From Actinomycetota bacterium (GTDB lineage: Bacteria > Actinomycetota > Thermoleophilia > Solirubrobacterales > 70-9), in the NCBI GenBank assembly GCA_018268695.1, contig JAFDWD010001087.1, positions 1 through 33,504 on the forward strand: a DNA stretch of 33,504 nt, read 5' to 3'. Below, piece by piece: positions 23,172-31,024 of this stretch. The number at the start of each line of letters is the position of its first letter. Position 1 is the first letter of the stretch. Both the position numbers and the translations under genes were made by a program. Below the pieces are notes generated by a model. That model was not told where the DNA came from. It was given only the letters and a program-made list of their open reading frames with translations, and searched no databases.

Positions 23172-23948
23172 GTGGATTCGAATCAGCTTCTCTACGACCG
23201 TCTGGTCGACTTCTATTCCGATCTGGCGCTCCTGCCGGCCGAGCGTGCCGTGCTCGCCCGGCTGGGTCCCGGCTTGGCTGAAACCGACATGCTCGACCTC
23301 GGCGTCGGTGCCGGCCGCACCGGCTATACCTTCGCCCCGCTCGTCAATCGCTACGTCGGTCTCGATTACTCGCCGCGGATGATCGAGCGAGCCAAGGAGA
23401 CGATCGGTGACGACCCCAATGTCGAGCTCATCGTCGGCGACGCCCGCGACCTTTCCACCGTTCGAGGTCCCTTCGGCTTCGTCCTCTTCAGCCTGAATGG
23501 CATCGACGCTGCCGCCCCCGAGGAGCGGCCGCGCATCTTGGCGGAGATCCGTCGGGTCCTGCGCCCTGACGGCTGCCTGCTGCTGTCTTCGCATTCGCTC
23601 AACGCGCTGCCGCTCACGGCGGCGCGACCGCGACCGGCTCGTTGGCGGGGATCCCGGATCTATCGCGCGTATGCCCTGGTGGACGACCAACGGTTCCGCA
23701 GGCGGATCGCCCGCATCAACAGGGAAATCGACCTGGCGGACGCGCGACGGCGCGGGTGGACGGTCGTCCGTGGCCGCGGTCACCCGGGCATCGTCGAGTG
23801 CTACGTGGATCCGGAGTTTCAGGTCCGACAACTGAGCGAGGCCGGCTTCGAGACGATCATGACCATCGGGAGCGATGGTCGACAGGTCGAGATGCCCTAC
23901 AACGGTCCCGATCCGTGGCTCGACTACCTCTGCCGCCCCGCGTCCTGA
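23172..23948 (+). CDS. SAM-dependent class I methyltransferase
   Basis: A 258-residue enzyme starting at GTG after AGAGAGAA. Motif I reads MLDLGVGAGRTGYTFAPL (about residues 40-57), then the ribose-binding acidic strand end YVGLDYSPRMIERAKE, motif II ELIVGDARDLS, a strand GFVLFSLNGID, and motif III RRVLRPDGCLLLSSHS. This is the Methyltransf_25/11 layout. After it come an Arg-rich insertion (ARRRGWTVVRGRGH) and a C-terminal strand pair (SEAGFETIMTIGSDG). The family methylates small molecules in most cases; the substrate is unknown. It stands alone between two secreted-protein genes. Confidence 0.87.
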   Translation: MDSNQLLYDRLVDFYSDLALLPAERAVLARLGPGLAETDMLDLGVGAGRTGYTFAPLVNRYVGLDYSPRMIERAKETIGDDPNVELIVGDARDLSTVRGPFGFVLFSLNGIDAAAPEERPRILAEIRRVLRPDGCLLLSSHSLNALPLTAARPRPARWRGSRIYRAYALVDDQRFRRRIARINREIDLADARRRGWTVVRGRGHPGIVECYVDPEFQVRQLSEAGFETIMTIGSDGRQVEMPYNGPDPWLDYLCRPAS

Positions 23949-24048
23949 GCGCGGTATGCGGGACATCTGGTATCGAGTGTCGATCGGATGGTCGCCCGCA
24001 CGGAATGGCGGAGCGCCTTCCTTCCCCTACTTCCCGAGGAGGACCCGA

Positions 24049-25215
24049 GTGCTCATGGTGCCGCATCGATTTCGACGGGCGACGGCGCTTTTCACGCTGC
24101 TCGCCTTCGCAGCAGCGTGCCTGGTCTCCACGACCGACGCTGAAGCAGCGGTCCCCCAGCCGCCGTTTCGTGAGTGCCCGGCGATCGGTGCCGACACCAG
24201 TTGCGGTCTCCTCCTCGACGTGACGAACTTCGGGACGGCGGTCCTCCAGGACCCGACGCAGGGCCCCTATGACGGTCAGGAGGACACCCTGGTCGGGGTG
24301 GTCAACCGTTCGAGCCAGACCGTCACCCAGCTCCCTCTGTCCTCGCCGCTCGGGATCTTCGGCTTCGACAGCGACGGCATCTGCAGCACGGGGTATCCGG
24401 GCACGCTCTATCAGGACCCTGGGTGCCCGTTCGGCCCAACCGGCTACGAGGGACCCGGCACCTCGTTCGAACCGGCGTCGAAGACCACGGGGGTGGTCAG
24501 GTTCAGTCCCGGCATCGCTCCCGGCGGCGCCGCCTTCTTCTCGCTCGAGGAGTCCCTCGAAGCCTCGTCCCTCACGGTCCCGCCGCCGACGGCGGCGATC
24601 ACCGCCGGGCCGCGGACCGAAACCGACGACCCTGCCGCGACCTTCGCGTTCACCGGCACGCCCGGGGGGACCTTCGAATGCCAGTTGGACGAAGGCGCCT
24701 GGAGTCCCTGTGAAAGCGGCGTCTCCTTCAAGGGCCTGATGCCTGGCGACCACCGGTTCCAGGTCCGGCAGCGGATCGAAGAACAGACCAGCCCGGTGGC
24801 CGAATACCGGTGGACCGTCGCCCTGCCCCGCGCCTGCGTCCTGCGGGTCGCTCGCGCCAGGGTCTTCGTCTTCAAGACCCGCGACCTGGCCCGCCTGGTC
24901 ATCGCCTACAAGTCACACCGTCGGGCGAAGGTCTCGGTCTCCTTCACCGCGATGAACGGGGGCCGAGCCACCCGCCTCGGGACCGCGTCTGCCGAATTCA
25001 AGCGTGAAGGCCTCTTCCGCCTCCCCGAGCACCTGAGCTCGAGCGCGGCACGCCATCTGAGGCGGGCGGAGATGGTCCGCGTCCGATTCGTCGTCGGCGG
25101 CGCCCCCAAAGCGTGTGGGCGCTACTACACGAAGCTGCTGACGATCCCCCGGCCGATCAGGAACCAGACGGTCTGGTTTCAATCGGACTCGACCTTCGCG
25201 CCCCCGGGTGGTTGA
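24049..25215 (+). CDS. Secreted protein with Cys-pair Ig-like module
   Basis: A 388-residue exported protein. The GTG start has GAGGAGGA five bases upstream; an ATG two codons later is an alternative. The signal peptide (ATALFTLLAFAAACLVSTTD) ends near the Ala-rich EAEAA-like segment. The N-terminal domain holds several Cys (RECPAIGADTSCG, GICSTGYPG, DPGCPFGPTG). A middle Ig-like module has the pattern FECQLDEGAWSPCESG, GLMPGDHRFQVRQR and AEYRWTVAL. This pattern recurs at the end of the beta-helix protein at 29120. The C-terminal part is basic (YKSHRRAKVSVSF) and may be another beta sandwich. Function unknown. Confidence 0.8.
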   Translation: MLMVPHRFRRATALFTLLAFAAACLVSTTDAEAAVPQPPFRECPAIGADTSCGLLLDVTNFGTAVLQDPTQGPYDGQEDTLVGVVNRSSQTVTQLPLSSPLGIFGFDSDGICSTGYPGTLYQDPGCPFGPTGYEGPGTSFEPASKTTGVVRFSPGIAPGGAAFFSLEESLEASSLTVPPPTAAITAGPRTETDDPAATFAFTGTPGGTFECQLDEGAWSPCESGVSFKGLMPGDHRFQVRQRIEEQTSPVAEYRWTVALPRACVLRVARARVFVFKTRDLARLVIAYKSHRRAKVSVSFTAMNGGRATRLGTASAEFKREGLFRLPEHLSSSAARHLRRAEMVRVRFVVGGAPKACGRYYTKLLTIPRPIRNQTVWFQSDSTFAPPGG

Positions 25216-25224
25216 CCACCCGGG
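25203..25224. terminator. Hairpin overlapping the stop of the secreted protein gene
   Basis: CCCGGGTGGT and ACCACCCGGG are perfect 10-base arms around a TG loop that contains part of the TGA stop. It lies between convergent genes (54 bases before the collagen-like gene's end), so it likely terminates one or both transcripts. No T-tract follows. Confidence 0.55.
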
Positions 25225-25278
25225 TGACGGAAGGTGGAGATGCCGTCGCCGCTCCTAGACGGCTCGCAGCATGGTTTC

Positions 25279-25869
25279 TCAGTTGAAGAGGATGTAGAAC
25301 GGGTGATCTTCGTTTGCTTTGTTGCCGTTGGTGATCGCCACCCATACCGGGCTTGGGCTCGGGCAGGCGATGGTGGCGCCGTCGCCGTTGGCGATGATGT
25401 TCACCTGGTTGAAGGTCGAGCTGTCCCCGCCTACATGGGGTGAGGTGACCACCGCATTGGTGACCGGCACCGATGGCGTGATGCAGTACACCCCGGTGAT
25501 ACTCGACAGTTCGGTGGAGATGATGTTCTTCGAATGAGCGGTGTCGAGGGTGCCGTTGGCGAGGACGCGGGCGTACGCGACGGCGCTCCCGGCCGCTCCG
25601 GTGTCGCCTTTGTCGCCCTTTTCGCCCTTGGGTCCCTGGGCTCCGGGCTGACCCGTTGCCCCCGTGGGGCCACTCGGACCGGTCAACGTCGCTTTCGACG
25701 CTTTGCTGAGTTTCGCCGGGGTTACGGCTTCCTTCTTCAACTGACGGGCGCCGACGCTTTCTTTACCGAGTTGGGAGGCCGCGAAGGCGGTGCCTCCGGC
25801 CAAGGCGATGAAGAGGGCGAGAGTGGCGACGACGTTCGAGTAGGTGAGCTTGCCGCGGAAGCGGTGCAT
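25279..25869 (-). CDS. Secreted collagen-like protein
   Basis: A 196-residue protein. The N-terminal segment YSNVVATLALFIALAGGTAF is followed by ASQLGKESVGARQLKKEAVT. This start is very common in exported proteins of Solirubrobacterales-type actinobacteria. A short collagen-like G-x-y tract (GPSGPTGATGQPGAQG, GPKGEKGDKGDTGAAG) covers about residues 64-94. The C-terminal globular part has one Cys pair (YCITPS and IACPSPSP) and hydrophobic strands (VVTSPHVGG, PVWVAITNG). GGAAGGA lies just before the ATG. A surface stalk-and-head protein is the natural reading; its binding partner is unknown. Confidence 0.9.
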   Translation of the reverse strand: MHRFRGKLTYSNVVATLALFIALAGGTAFAASQLGKESVGARQLKKEAVTPAKLSKASKATLTGPSGPTGATGQPGAQGPKGEKGDKGDTGAAGSAVAYARVLANGTLDTAHSKNIISTELSSITGVYCITPSVPVTNAVVTSPHVGGDSSTFNQVNIIANGDGATIACPSPSPVWVAITNGNKANEDHPFYILFN

Positions 25870-26063
25870 TCGGTTCCTTCCGGAGATTTGGACGGGGAGA
25901 CGATTTGATCGAGAACCTCGCAGGCGCGTCAAGATCTGCCTATCGAAAATTGGGGTTTCGACCGCCGGTCGCTGGTTGCGCTTGACCCTGACCGATGGGA
26001 TGCTCGTCACGTGGCGCACAAGCTGCCGGCCCGCGGGCCTGCGATCACCGGAAAGGACTACGC

Positions 26064-26324
26064 ATGGAGACCGTACTTGTGTTTCACGAGGTGGACGACG
26101 TCGACCATTGGCTCTCCTCGCCGAAGCGGGAGGAACTGCTCGGGCCGATGGGAGCCACGGTCCGCACGTTCAAGGATCCGGCGGGTTCGAACCGAACCGG
26201 TCTGATCTTGGAGGTGCCGAGCCGCGAGCAGTTCGAAGAGGCGCTCCAGAGCGAGGAAGCGGCGGAGGCCATGAGATTCGACGGCGTCCGTTCGGCGACC
26301 GTCCTGGTCCTCGAGGAGGGATAG
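26064..26324 (+). CDS. Small dimeric alpha/beta-barrel-like protein, 86 residues
   Basis: It starts at the ATG after GAAAGGA; a longer open frame upstream lacks a site. The sequence (METVLVFHEVDDVDHWLSSP, TFKDPAGSNRTGLILEVPSR, EQFEEALQSEEAAEAMRFDG, VLVLEEG) has the beta-alpha-beta-beta-alpha-beta rhythm of dimeric ferredoxin-like proteins such as the ABM/EthD/YciI groups. No catalytic residue can be named. It lies 79 bases before a second small protein of similar size, probably one transcription unit. Confidence 0.78.
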   Translation: METVLVFHEVDDVDHWLSSPKREELLGPMGATVRTFKDPAGSNRTGLILEVPSREQFEEALQSEEAAEAMRFDGVRSATVLVLEEG

Positions 26325-26403
26325 CGGGGCCCGTCGCCCGACGACTTATCCATCAGGCTCGGCCGATCGGCCGAGCGACCCGACCAACGCTGGAGGTTCT
26401 GCC

Positions 26404-26712
26404 ATGAAGTACTACGTCAGCCCGACCCCAGGCCCGATGCCGCCTGCTCCGGAGATGCTTGACGCGGCCATGGAGTGGATCGAGGGAAAGCTCGAAGACG
26501 GGACGTTCGATTGCGTCTACGGCTTCATCGAGGGGGGCGGGTTCTCCGTCGCCAACGTTGGATCCCACAAGGAGGTGCTCGAACTGATGGCCGACTACCC
26601 GCTCTACGGCTTCATGAGCTGGGAGGTCAGGCCGTTGCTCGCATTCAAGGAAGGGATCGACGTGGTGCGGGCCAAACTCGTCGAGGCCCAGGCGGCCATG
26701 GGAGGCGGCTGA
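26404..26712 (+). CDS. Small muconolactone-isomerase-like protein, 102 residues
   Basis: CTGGAGGTT precedes the ATG. The protein reads MKYYVSPTPGPMPPAPEMLD, FDCVYGFIEGGGFSVANVGS and ADYPLYGFMSWEVRPLLAFK. The Y-G-F-x-E-G-G-G strand, a N-V-x-S-x-x-E-x-x-x-L helix and a final W-E-V-R-P-L-L strand match the ferredoxin-like folds of muconolactone isomerase/YciI relatives. Enzymatic activity cannot be inferred. It is convergent with the LuxR gene, with 8 bases between stops, and may belong functionally to the neighbouring cupin/NTF2-like cluster. Confidence 0.78.
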   Translation: MKYYVSPTPGPMPPAPEMLDAAMEWIEGKLEDGTFDCVYGFIEGGGFSVANVGSHKEVLELMADYPLYGFMSWEVRPLLAFKEGIDVVRAKLVEAQAAMGGG

Positions 26713-26720
26713 ACCAAGGG

Positions 26721-27860
26721 CTACTCGACCTCGAACCTTCCGTGTGACGTCAGCGGGGTGCGCTGGACGACCTCCGGCAGGTACTCGTCGAGGAAGACGC
26801 GGGCGACCAGCTCCTGGCGGGAGCTGACGTCGAGCTTCTCGAAGAGGCTCTTGGTGTGGTCCTGCACGGTGTGGGGCGAGAGGACCAGGGTCTCGGCGAT
26901 CTCGGCGTTGGTGAGGCCGCGGGCGATCATGGTGGCGACCTCGCGCTCGCGGGCGGTCGCCCCGTGGGCCTCGAGGCGAAGCGTCGCCGAGCGCGGCCCG
27001 GAGGCGGGCTCGACGACGATCGCCACCCGGTCGTCCCCCGGGTCGGGGCGGGTCGCGTGCAGGGTCAGCCAGCCCCGTTCGCTGGGAACCGTCACGACCT
27101 TGCCACCCGGCTCCTCGTCGGCGCGGGCGTACGAGGCCAGTGAGCTGACCGAGGCAGGCAGCATCCCCTGGCGGTAGTCGAGCGAGTCGGCGCCGAGCGC
27201 GGCGAGCAGTTCCCGCGCCGCCGGGGTGATCAGCTCCACCTCACCCGCCGGGTCGAGGACGACGAGGCCCGGCGCTTCGGTGCCCGATTCACGGCGGGCG
27301 GCCTCGAAGCGCAGGGAGCCGCGGATGCCCTGGGCGATCGGCCCGGCGACCCGGGCAAGTGCCTGGAGGTCGGCTTCGGCGAAGGGGCCGCTCTCCGCCC
27401 GGCGGGCGATGTGGACGGCGCCCCAGACCCGACCGCGGATCATGAACACGGCACGCAGCTCGTGCGGGATCCCAGAGGGCACGAGCAGGTCCCGGTAGCG
27501 GGCGCTGCGGGAAGGATCGCCGCGGGTCGCCCCCTCGATCGTCCCTACCGGAACCCGACGGCGGGCCAGTTCGGCGAAGGTGTTGCGATCCTCGACGATG
27601 TACTCGCTGCGGACGAGCAGCTCGCCCGCGGCCGCCGCGGTCTCGGCGGTGTAGATGCCCCGCTCGATCAACTCGGACGGTTCGTCGCTGGTCAGCAACC
27701 GGGTCTGGGGGTCGAGGGTGTGCCAGCAGCTCGCGTCGCTGTCGACCACTCGTCGCAGCCGCGGCGCCAGCTCGGCGAAGTACTCATTGCGAGGCAGCCC
27801 GCGCCCGCCCAGCACTTCGATCTCCTCGAGCAGGCGGTCGACGGACCAAGGCGATGCCAT
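26721..27860 (-). CDS. LuxR-type transcriptional regulator with GAF-like domain
   Basis: A 379-residue regulator. Residues about 60-200 look like a GAF sensor (SGIPHELRAVFMIRGRVWGA, then FAEADLQALARVAGPIAQGI). A PAS-like segment follows (LVVLDPAGEVELITPAAREL). The C-terminal LuxR/FixJ helix-turn-helix reads TAREREVATMIARGLTNAEI, AETLVLSPHTVQDHTKSLFE, KLDVSSRQELVARVF. The ATG giving MASPWS was chosen; the frame stays open 35 codons further but that part crosses the promoter region. It is divergent from the cupin gene with a palindrome between them, so it probably controls that gene and perhaps itself. The signal sensed by the GAF domain is unknown. Confidence 0.87.
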   Translation of the reverse strand: MASPWSVDRLLEEIEVLGGRGLPRNEYFAELAPRLRRVVDSDASCWHTLDPQTRLLTSDEPSELIERGIYTAETAAAAGELLVRSEYIVEDRNTFAELARRRVPVGTIEGATRGDPSRSARYRDLLVPSGIPHELRAVFMIRGRVWGAVHIARRAESGPFAEADLQALARVAGPIAQGIRGSLRFEAARRESGTEAPGLVVLDPAGEVELITPAARELLAALGADSLDYRQGMLPASVSSLASYARADEEPGGKVVTVPSERGWLTLHATRPDPGDDRVAIVVEPASGPRSATLRLEAHGATAREREVATMIARGLTNAEIAETLVLSPHTVQDHTKSLFEKLDVSSRQELVARVFLDEYLPEVVQRTPLTSHGRFEVE

Positions 27861-27895
27861 GACCCCAGTATCGCGGCCGAACCCCGGTGCGCGAA

Positions 27896-27918
27896 ATATC
27901 CCCGCTCTCGGGGGATAT
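27896..27918. promoter_or_regulatory. Palindrome in the luxR-cupin divergent promoter region
   Basis: ATATCCCC (27896-27903) and GGGGATAT (27911-27918) are perfect inverted arms with a 7-base centre. It lies 36 bases upstream of the luxR start and 67 bases upstream of the cupin start. It is the only clear dyad in the 124-base gap, so it is a good operator candidate for the LuxR-type regulator. Confidence 0.5.
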
Positions 27919-27984
27919 GCGAGCGGCGGTCGGTCGGCGAGCCTGATCGCAGGCATTCGACCCACGAGCAGAGGAGTGACTCAG

Positions 27985-28485
27985 ATGAGCAACGCAACCG
28001 GAAAAGTGGCCCCGATCGTCGCCGGGCCGGGAGAGGGAGAGGCCCTCTGGTTCATGGATTTCCTGGCGACCGTCAAGTCGACGGCGGCAAGCACCGGCGG
28101 CGCCGTCGCCGTGATCGAGCACCTCGGCCCACGGGGCGCGGGTTCGCCACTCCACGTCCACAGCCGCGAGGACGAGTGGTTCTACGTGATCGAGGGTGAG
28201 CTGACCTTCTGGGTCGGCGGGGAGACGAGCGTCGCCCCGGCCGGGTCCTTCGTCTTCGGCCCCAAGGGGATCCCGCACACCTTCGTCGTCAGCTCCGAGC
28301 AGGCGCGGTTCCTGCTGGTCGCCGAGCCGGCCGGATTCGAGGGGTTCATGCAGGCGGGTGCCCGCCCGGCGGAGCGGCTCGAGCTACCGCCGGCGCCGAC
28401 CGACCCGCCCGACATCGCGGCGATGAGCGCGCTCGCGGCCGAGTACGGGATCGAGATTCTCGGCCCGCCCGGGATCCCGGGCTGA
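27985..28485 (+). CDS. Cupin-domain protein, quercetinase-like
   Basis: A 166-residue single-domain cupin. Motif 1 is GSPLHVHSREDEWFYVIEGE with metal ligands His57, His59 and probably Glu64. Motif 2 is GSFVFGPKGIPHTFVV with His98. All four usual metal ligands are therefore present, so binding of Fe, Mn or Ni and a dioxygenase or isomerase activity are possible. GAGGAG lies nine bases before the ATG. It is the first gene after the LuxR regulator on the divergent side and is followed after 32 bases by an NTF2-like gene, probably one operon. The substrate is unknown. Confidence 0.88.
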   Translation: MSNATGKVAPIVAGPGEGEALWFMDFLATVKSTAASTGGAVAVIEHLGPRGAGSPLHVHSREDEWFYVIEGELTFWVGGETSVAPAGSFVFGPKGIPHTFVVSSEQARFLLVAEPAGFEGFMQAGARPAERLELPPAPTDPPDIAAMSALAAEYGIEILGPPGIPG

Positions 28486-28517
28486 AACCGCAACCACTGA
28501 CGCGAGAAAGGACTGCC

Positions 28518-28931
28518 ATGAGCGAGCTACCGAAGATCGAAGGCCTGGACCAACTGCGCGACCTCCACGTCGCGGCGCTGAACGACGGCGACGCCGACGC
28601 CTGGGCGGCGTGCTTTGCCGCCGACGCGGTGCAGATGCCGCCGAACATGCCGGCCAACGTCGGCATCGACGTGATCCGCGAATGGTCACGAGGATTCCTC
28701 GGCGCGTTCAGCGCCCAGTTCTCCCTCGACCCGGCCGAGGCGGTGCAGGCCGGCCCGGACTGGGTGATCGAACGCGGCGCCTACGAGATCGCGCTGACGC
28801 CGAACGGCGGCGGCGGAGACCCGCTGCGTGAACGCGGCAAGTACATCACCGTGTACCAGCGCGAGGGGGAGGAGTGGAAGATGGCTCGGGACATCTGGAA
28901 CAGCGACATCCCGCTTCCGACGCAGCCGTGA
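28518..28931 (+). CDS. NTF2-like/SnoaL-DUF4440 family protein
   Basis: A 137-residue protein of the cone-shaped NTF2-like fold. It has the helix LRDLHVAALNDGDADAWAAC, FAADAVQMPPNMPANVGIDV, a helix VIREWSRGFLGAFSAQFSLD, strands DWVIERGAYEIALTPNGG, and the final RGKYITVYQREGEEWKMARD followed by IWNSD. This is the usual end of the DUF4440/SnoaL group. GAAAGGA precedes the ATG. Members are polyketide cyclases, isomerases or uncharacterised pocket proteins. It is coupled to the cupin gene and presumably serves the same small-molecule pathway under LuxR control. Confidence 0.87.
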   Translation: MSELPKIEGLDQLRDLHVAALNDGDADAWAACFAADAVQMPPNMPANVGIDVIREWSRGFLGAFSAQFSLDPAEAVQAGPDWVIERGAYEIALTPNGGGGDPLRERGKYITVYQREGEEWKMARDIWNSDIPLPTQP

Positions 28932-28937
28932 TCTCGG

Positions 28938-28960
28938 GGCGGGGGCTCCGGGCCCCCGCC
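28938..28960 (+). terminator. Hairpin after the cupin/NTF2-like operon
   Basis: GGCGGGGGC and GCCCCCGCC are perfect 9-base arms around a TCCGG loop, seven bases after the stop codon. A strong G+C hairpin without a T-tract is the usual terminator form in G+C-rich actinobacteria. Confidence 0.65.
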
Positions 28961-29119
28961 ACCATTCGGATCCGGGCGACTATTCCTGCAGTCTGATCAC
29001 GACGGAGGTCCGGGCGCTGAGGCCGCCCGCGGCGCAAAGGATTCTCGACCTATGGACCGGGCGCCCGTCTCCGCCTAGAACCCGATCGTGTCCGGCGGAC
29101 GTGAAAGGCTGGCGGCCTG

Positions 29120-31024
29120 ATGCGCAGACTCGGCCGGCTCCTTGTGCGATCCCTGGCCGCGGCCTCTGTCGCCGCCGTGATGCTGATGGCCTGGGCCGGC
29201 GCGGCGCAGGCGGCAATCGACACCCTCTTCGCGGCCCCCGGGGCGCCGGAAAGCGGCGAATGCGGTTCGCCGGCCTCGGCCTGCTCGCTCGCCTATGCCG
29301 TGAACCAGGCAAACGGCAAGCCGACTTCCGACGACGTCACGATCAAGCTCGCGGGCGGTGTCTATGGCTTGAACGGGATCGGCCCGACCGCCCTCCCGGT
29401 CACCTTCGCGGGACCTGGCCTCACCCTCGAACCTGAAGGCGGAGGCCTGACCCCGACCCTTCGCGCCGAAGGGTCCCTCAGGTTGCTCTCCGTCGACGCG
29501 GGCGCAACCGTGAGGATCGTCGGGCTCGCAATCGAAAACGGTGACACGACCGGCCTGGGCGGCGCGATCGAAAACCGGGGCGCCCTCACCGTCGCCAACT
29601 CGACCTTCTCCGAAAATTCGGCGGCCAACGGCGGCGCGATCGCGAACATCTCGGGCGGCAGCCTGACCGTCGAAGACTCGACCTTCGCGGGGAACTCCAC
29701 GAGCTCGGTGGGCGGCGGAGCGATCATCGCCTTCGCCCCCGCGACGATCGAGCGATCGACGTTGGTCGATAACACGGCGCCGACCAATGGGGGTGCGATC
29801 AACGTCCAGCCTTCGGCCTCGGTGACGATCGTCGGGTCCACGCTCGCGGGCAACGAATCGGGCTCTCTGGGCGGGGCATTGTCGAACCTGGGGACGCTGT
29901 ACGTCGTCGGCTCCACTTTCGTGGGCAACAAAGGATCCGCGGGGTCGGCGATCGCGACCGGGAACAACGAAGCGACCTTTGCCACCGACATCATCGGACC
30001 GCAGGAAGACGGCGAAGCGTGTAGCCCCACGGGCACCGCGTTCGTCGACTCTGGCTACAACCTCGACGTCGACGGGAGCTGCATCTCGGCGACCACGCCG
30101 GGGATCGGAAGCCACAACGGGACCACCCCGTTGGGGTCCTCCACCTACGGCGAAGTGCTCGACGCCTACCTGGCCGACGGCCTCGCCGACAACAGCGGGC
30201 CGACCGAGACGATCGCCCTGCTGAACACCCCGAACCCCTTCACCTCCGAACCGGACCCGGCGTTCGACGTCGTGCCGCCGGGCTTCGAACTACCGACCCC
30301 GGTCGGCGCCGCGACGACGGCGTGCGCGCTCCCGGATCAGCGCGGATACTTCCCCTTGGTGGGGGCCAACTGCGCGATCGGTGCCTTCTTGCGGACCGTG
30401 ACGAAGACCGAAGTGGCAGTGTCCTCGGCGGAAGTCGTCCAGGGCGACACGGTGACCTACACCGTCACGGTCTCGCCGTCGGCGGAAGGCGGGACAGTTG
30501 CCTTCGACGATGGCGCCGGCAACCCGGCCAGCACCAACTGCCCCGCGCGGGAAGTCGTCGGCGGAAAGGCGACCTGCACCGTCTCCTACGGCAACACCGG
30601 GACCTACTCGGCCGGCGCGGTCTACTCCGGCGACGGCGACAAGAACAGCTTCGTGGGTTCCGCGACGACCGCCTCGGCCACGGTTACGGTGAAGGCCAAG
30701 CCCAAGGTCGAGGAGCAACCGGCGCCCCCGGCGCCCGCGCCACCGAAGGTCAGGCTCAAGGTCTCCTACACCCCGAACCATCCGCACGCACCGAACCCCG
30801 CAGGCGGTCCGCGCTACACCTTCCTCTTCAGCGCCCAGGGCGACGGGGTCACCTTCTACTGCCAGCTGGACAAGGCCACGTTCAAGCGCTGCCGGTCGCC
30901 CAAGGTCTACCGCAACCTCGAGCGGGGCCGACACGTCTTCAAGGTCAAAGCCCGCGATGCCGCGGGCTCCTACACGCGGGTCGCCACGGTCAAGTTCTTC
31001 GCCGGCCGCCGTACGGCCGGCTGA
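29120..31024 (+). CDS. Secreted right-handed beta-helix protein with Ig-like tail domains
   Basis: A 634-residue exported protein. The signal peptide (AAASVAAVMLMAWAGAAQA) is followed by the CSLAYAVNQANGK start typical of parallel beta-helix proteins. Repeated rungs follow: GGAIENRGALTVANSTFSEN, GGAIANISGGSLTVEDSTFA, GGGAIIAFAPATIERSTLVD, GGAINVQPSASVTIVGSTLA and GGALSNLGTLYVVGSTFVGN. Then comes an Ig-like bacterial domain (TVTYTVTVSPSAEGGTVAFD, TYSAGAVYSGDGDKNSF), a Pro-rich linker, and a final Cys-pair module (FYCQLDKATFKRCRSP, GRHVFKVKARDAAGSY). The Cys-pair module resembles one in the protein at 24049. Beta-helix proteins of this sort bind or cleave polysaccharides; no catalytic set was identified. 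Probably surface-located. Confidence 0.86.
   Translation: MRRLGRLLVRSLAAASVAAVMLMAWAGAAQAAIDTLFAAPGAPESGECGSPASACSLAYAVNQANGKPTSDDVTIKLAGGVYGLNGIGPTALPVTFAGPGLTLEPEGGGLTPTLRAEGSLRLLSVDAGATVRIVGLAIENGDTTGLGGAIENRGALTVANSTFSENSAANGGAIANISGGSLTVEDSTFAGNSTSSVGGGAIIAFAPATIERSTLVDNTAPTNGGAINVQPSASVTIVGSTLAGNESGSLGGALSNLGTLYVVGSTFVGNKGSAGSAIATGNNEATFATDIIGPQEDGEACSPTGTAFVDSGYNLDVDGSCISATTPGIGSHNGTTPLGSSTYGEVLDAYLADGLADNSGPTETIALLNTPNPFTSEPDPAFDVVPPGFELPTPVGAATTACALPDQRGYFPLVGANCAIGAFLRTVTKTEVAVSSAEVVQGDTVTYTVTVSPSAEGGTVAFDDGAGNPASTNCPAREVVGGKATCTVSYGNTGTYSAGAVYSGDGDKNSFVGSATTASATVTVKAKPKVEEQPAPPAPAPPKVRLKVSYTPNHPHAPNPAGGPRYTFLFSAQGDGVTFYCQLDKATFKRCRSPKVYRNLERGRHVFKVKARDAAGSYTRVATVKFFAGRRTAG

Noticed and set aside
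25995..26063. Longer start for the 86-residue small protein
   Set aside because: No ribosome site and an unnatural N-terminus; the ATG at 26064 has GAAAGGA at proper spacing.
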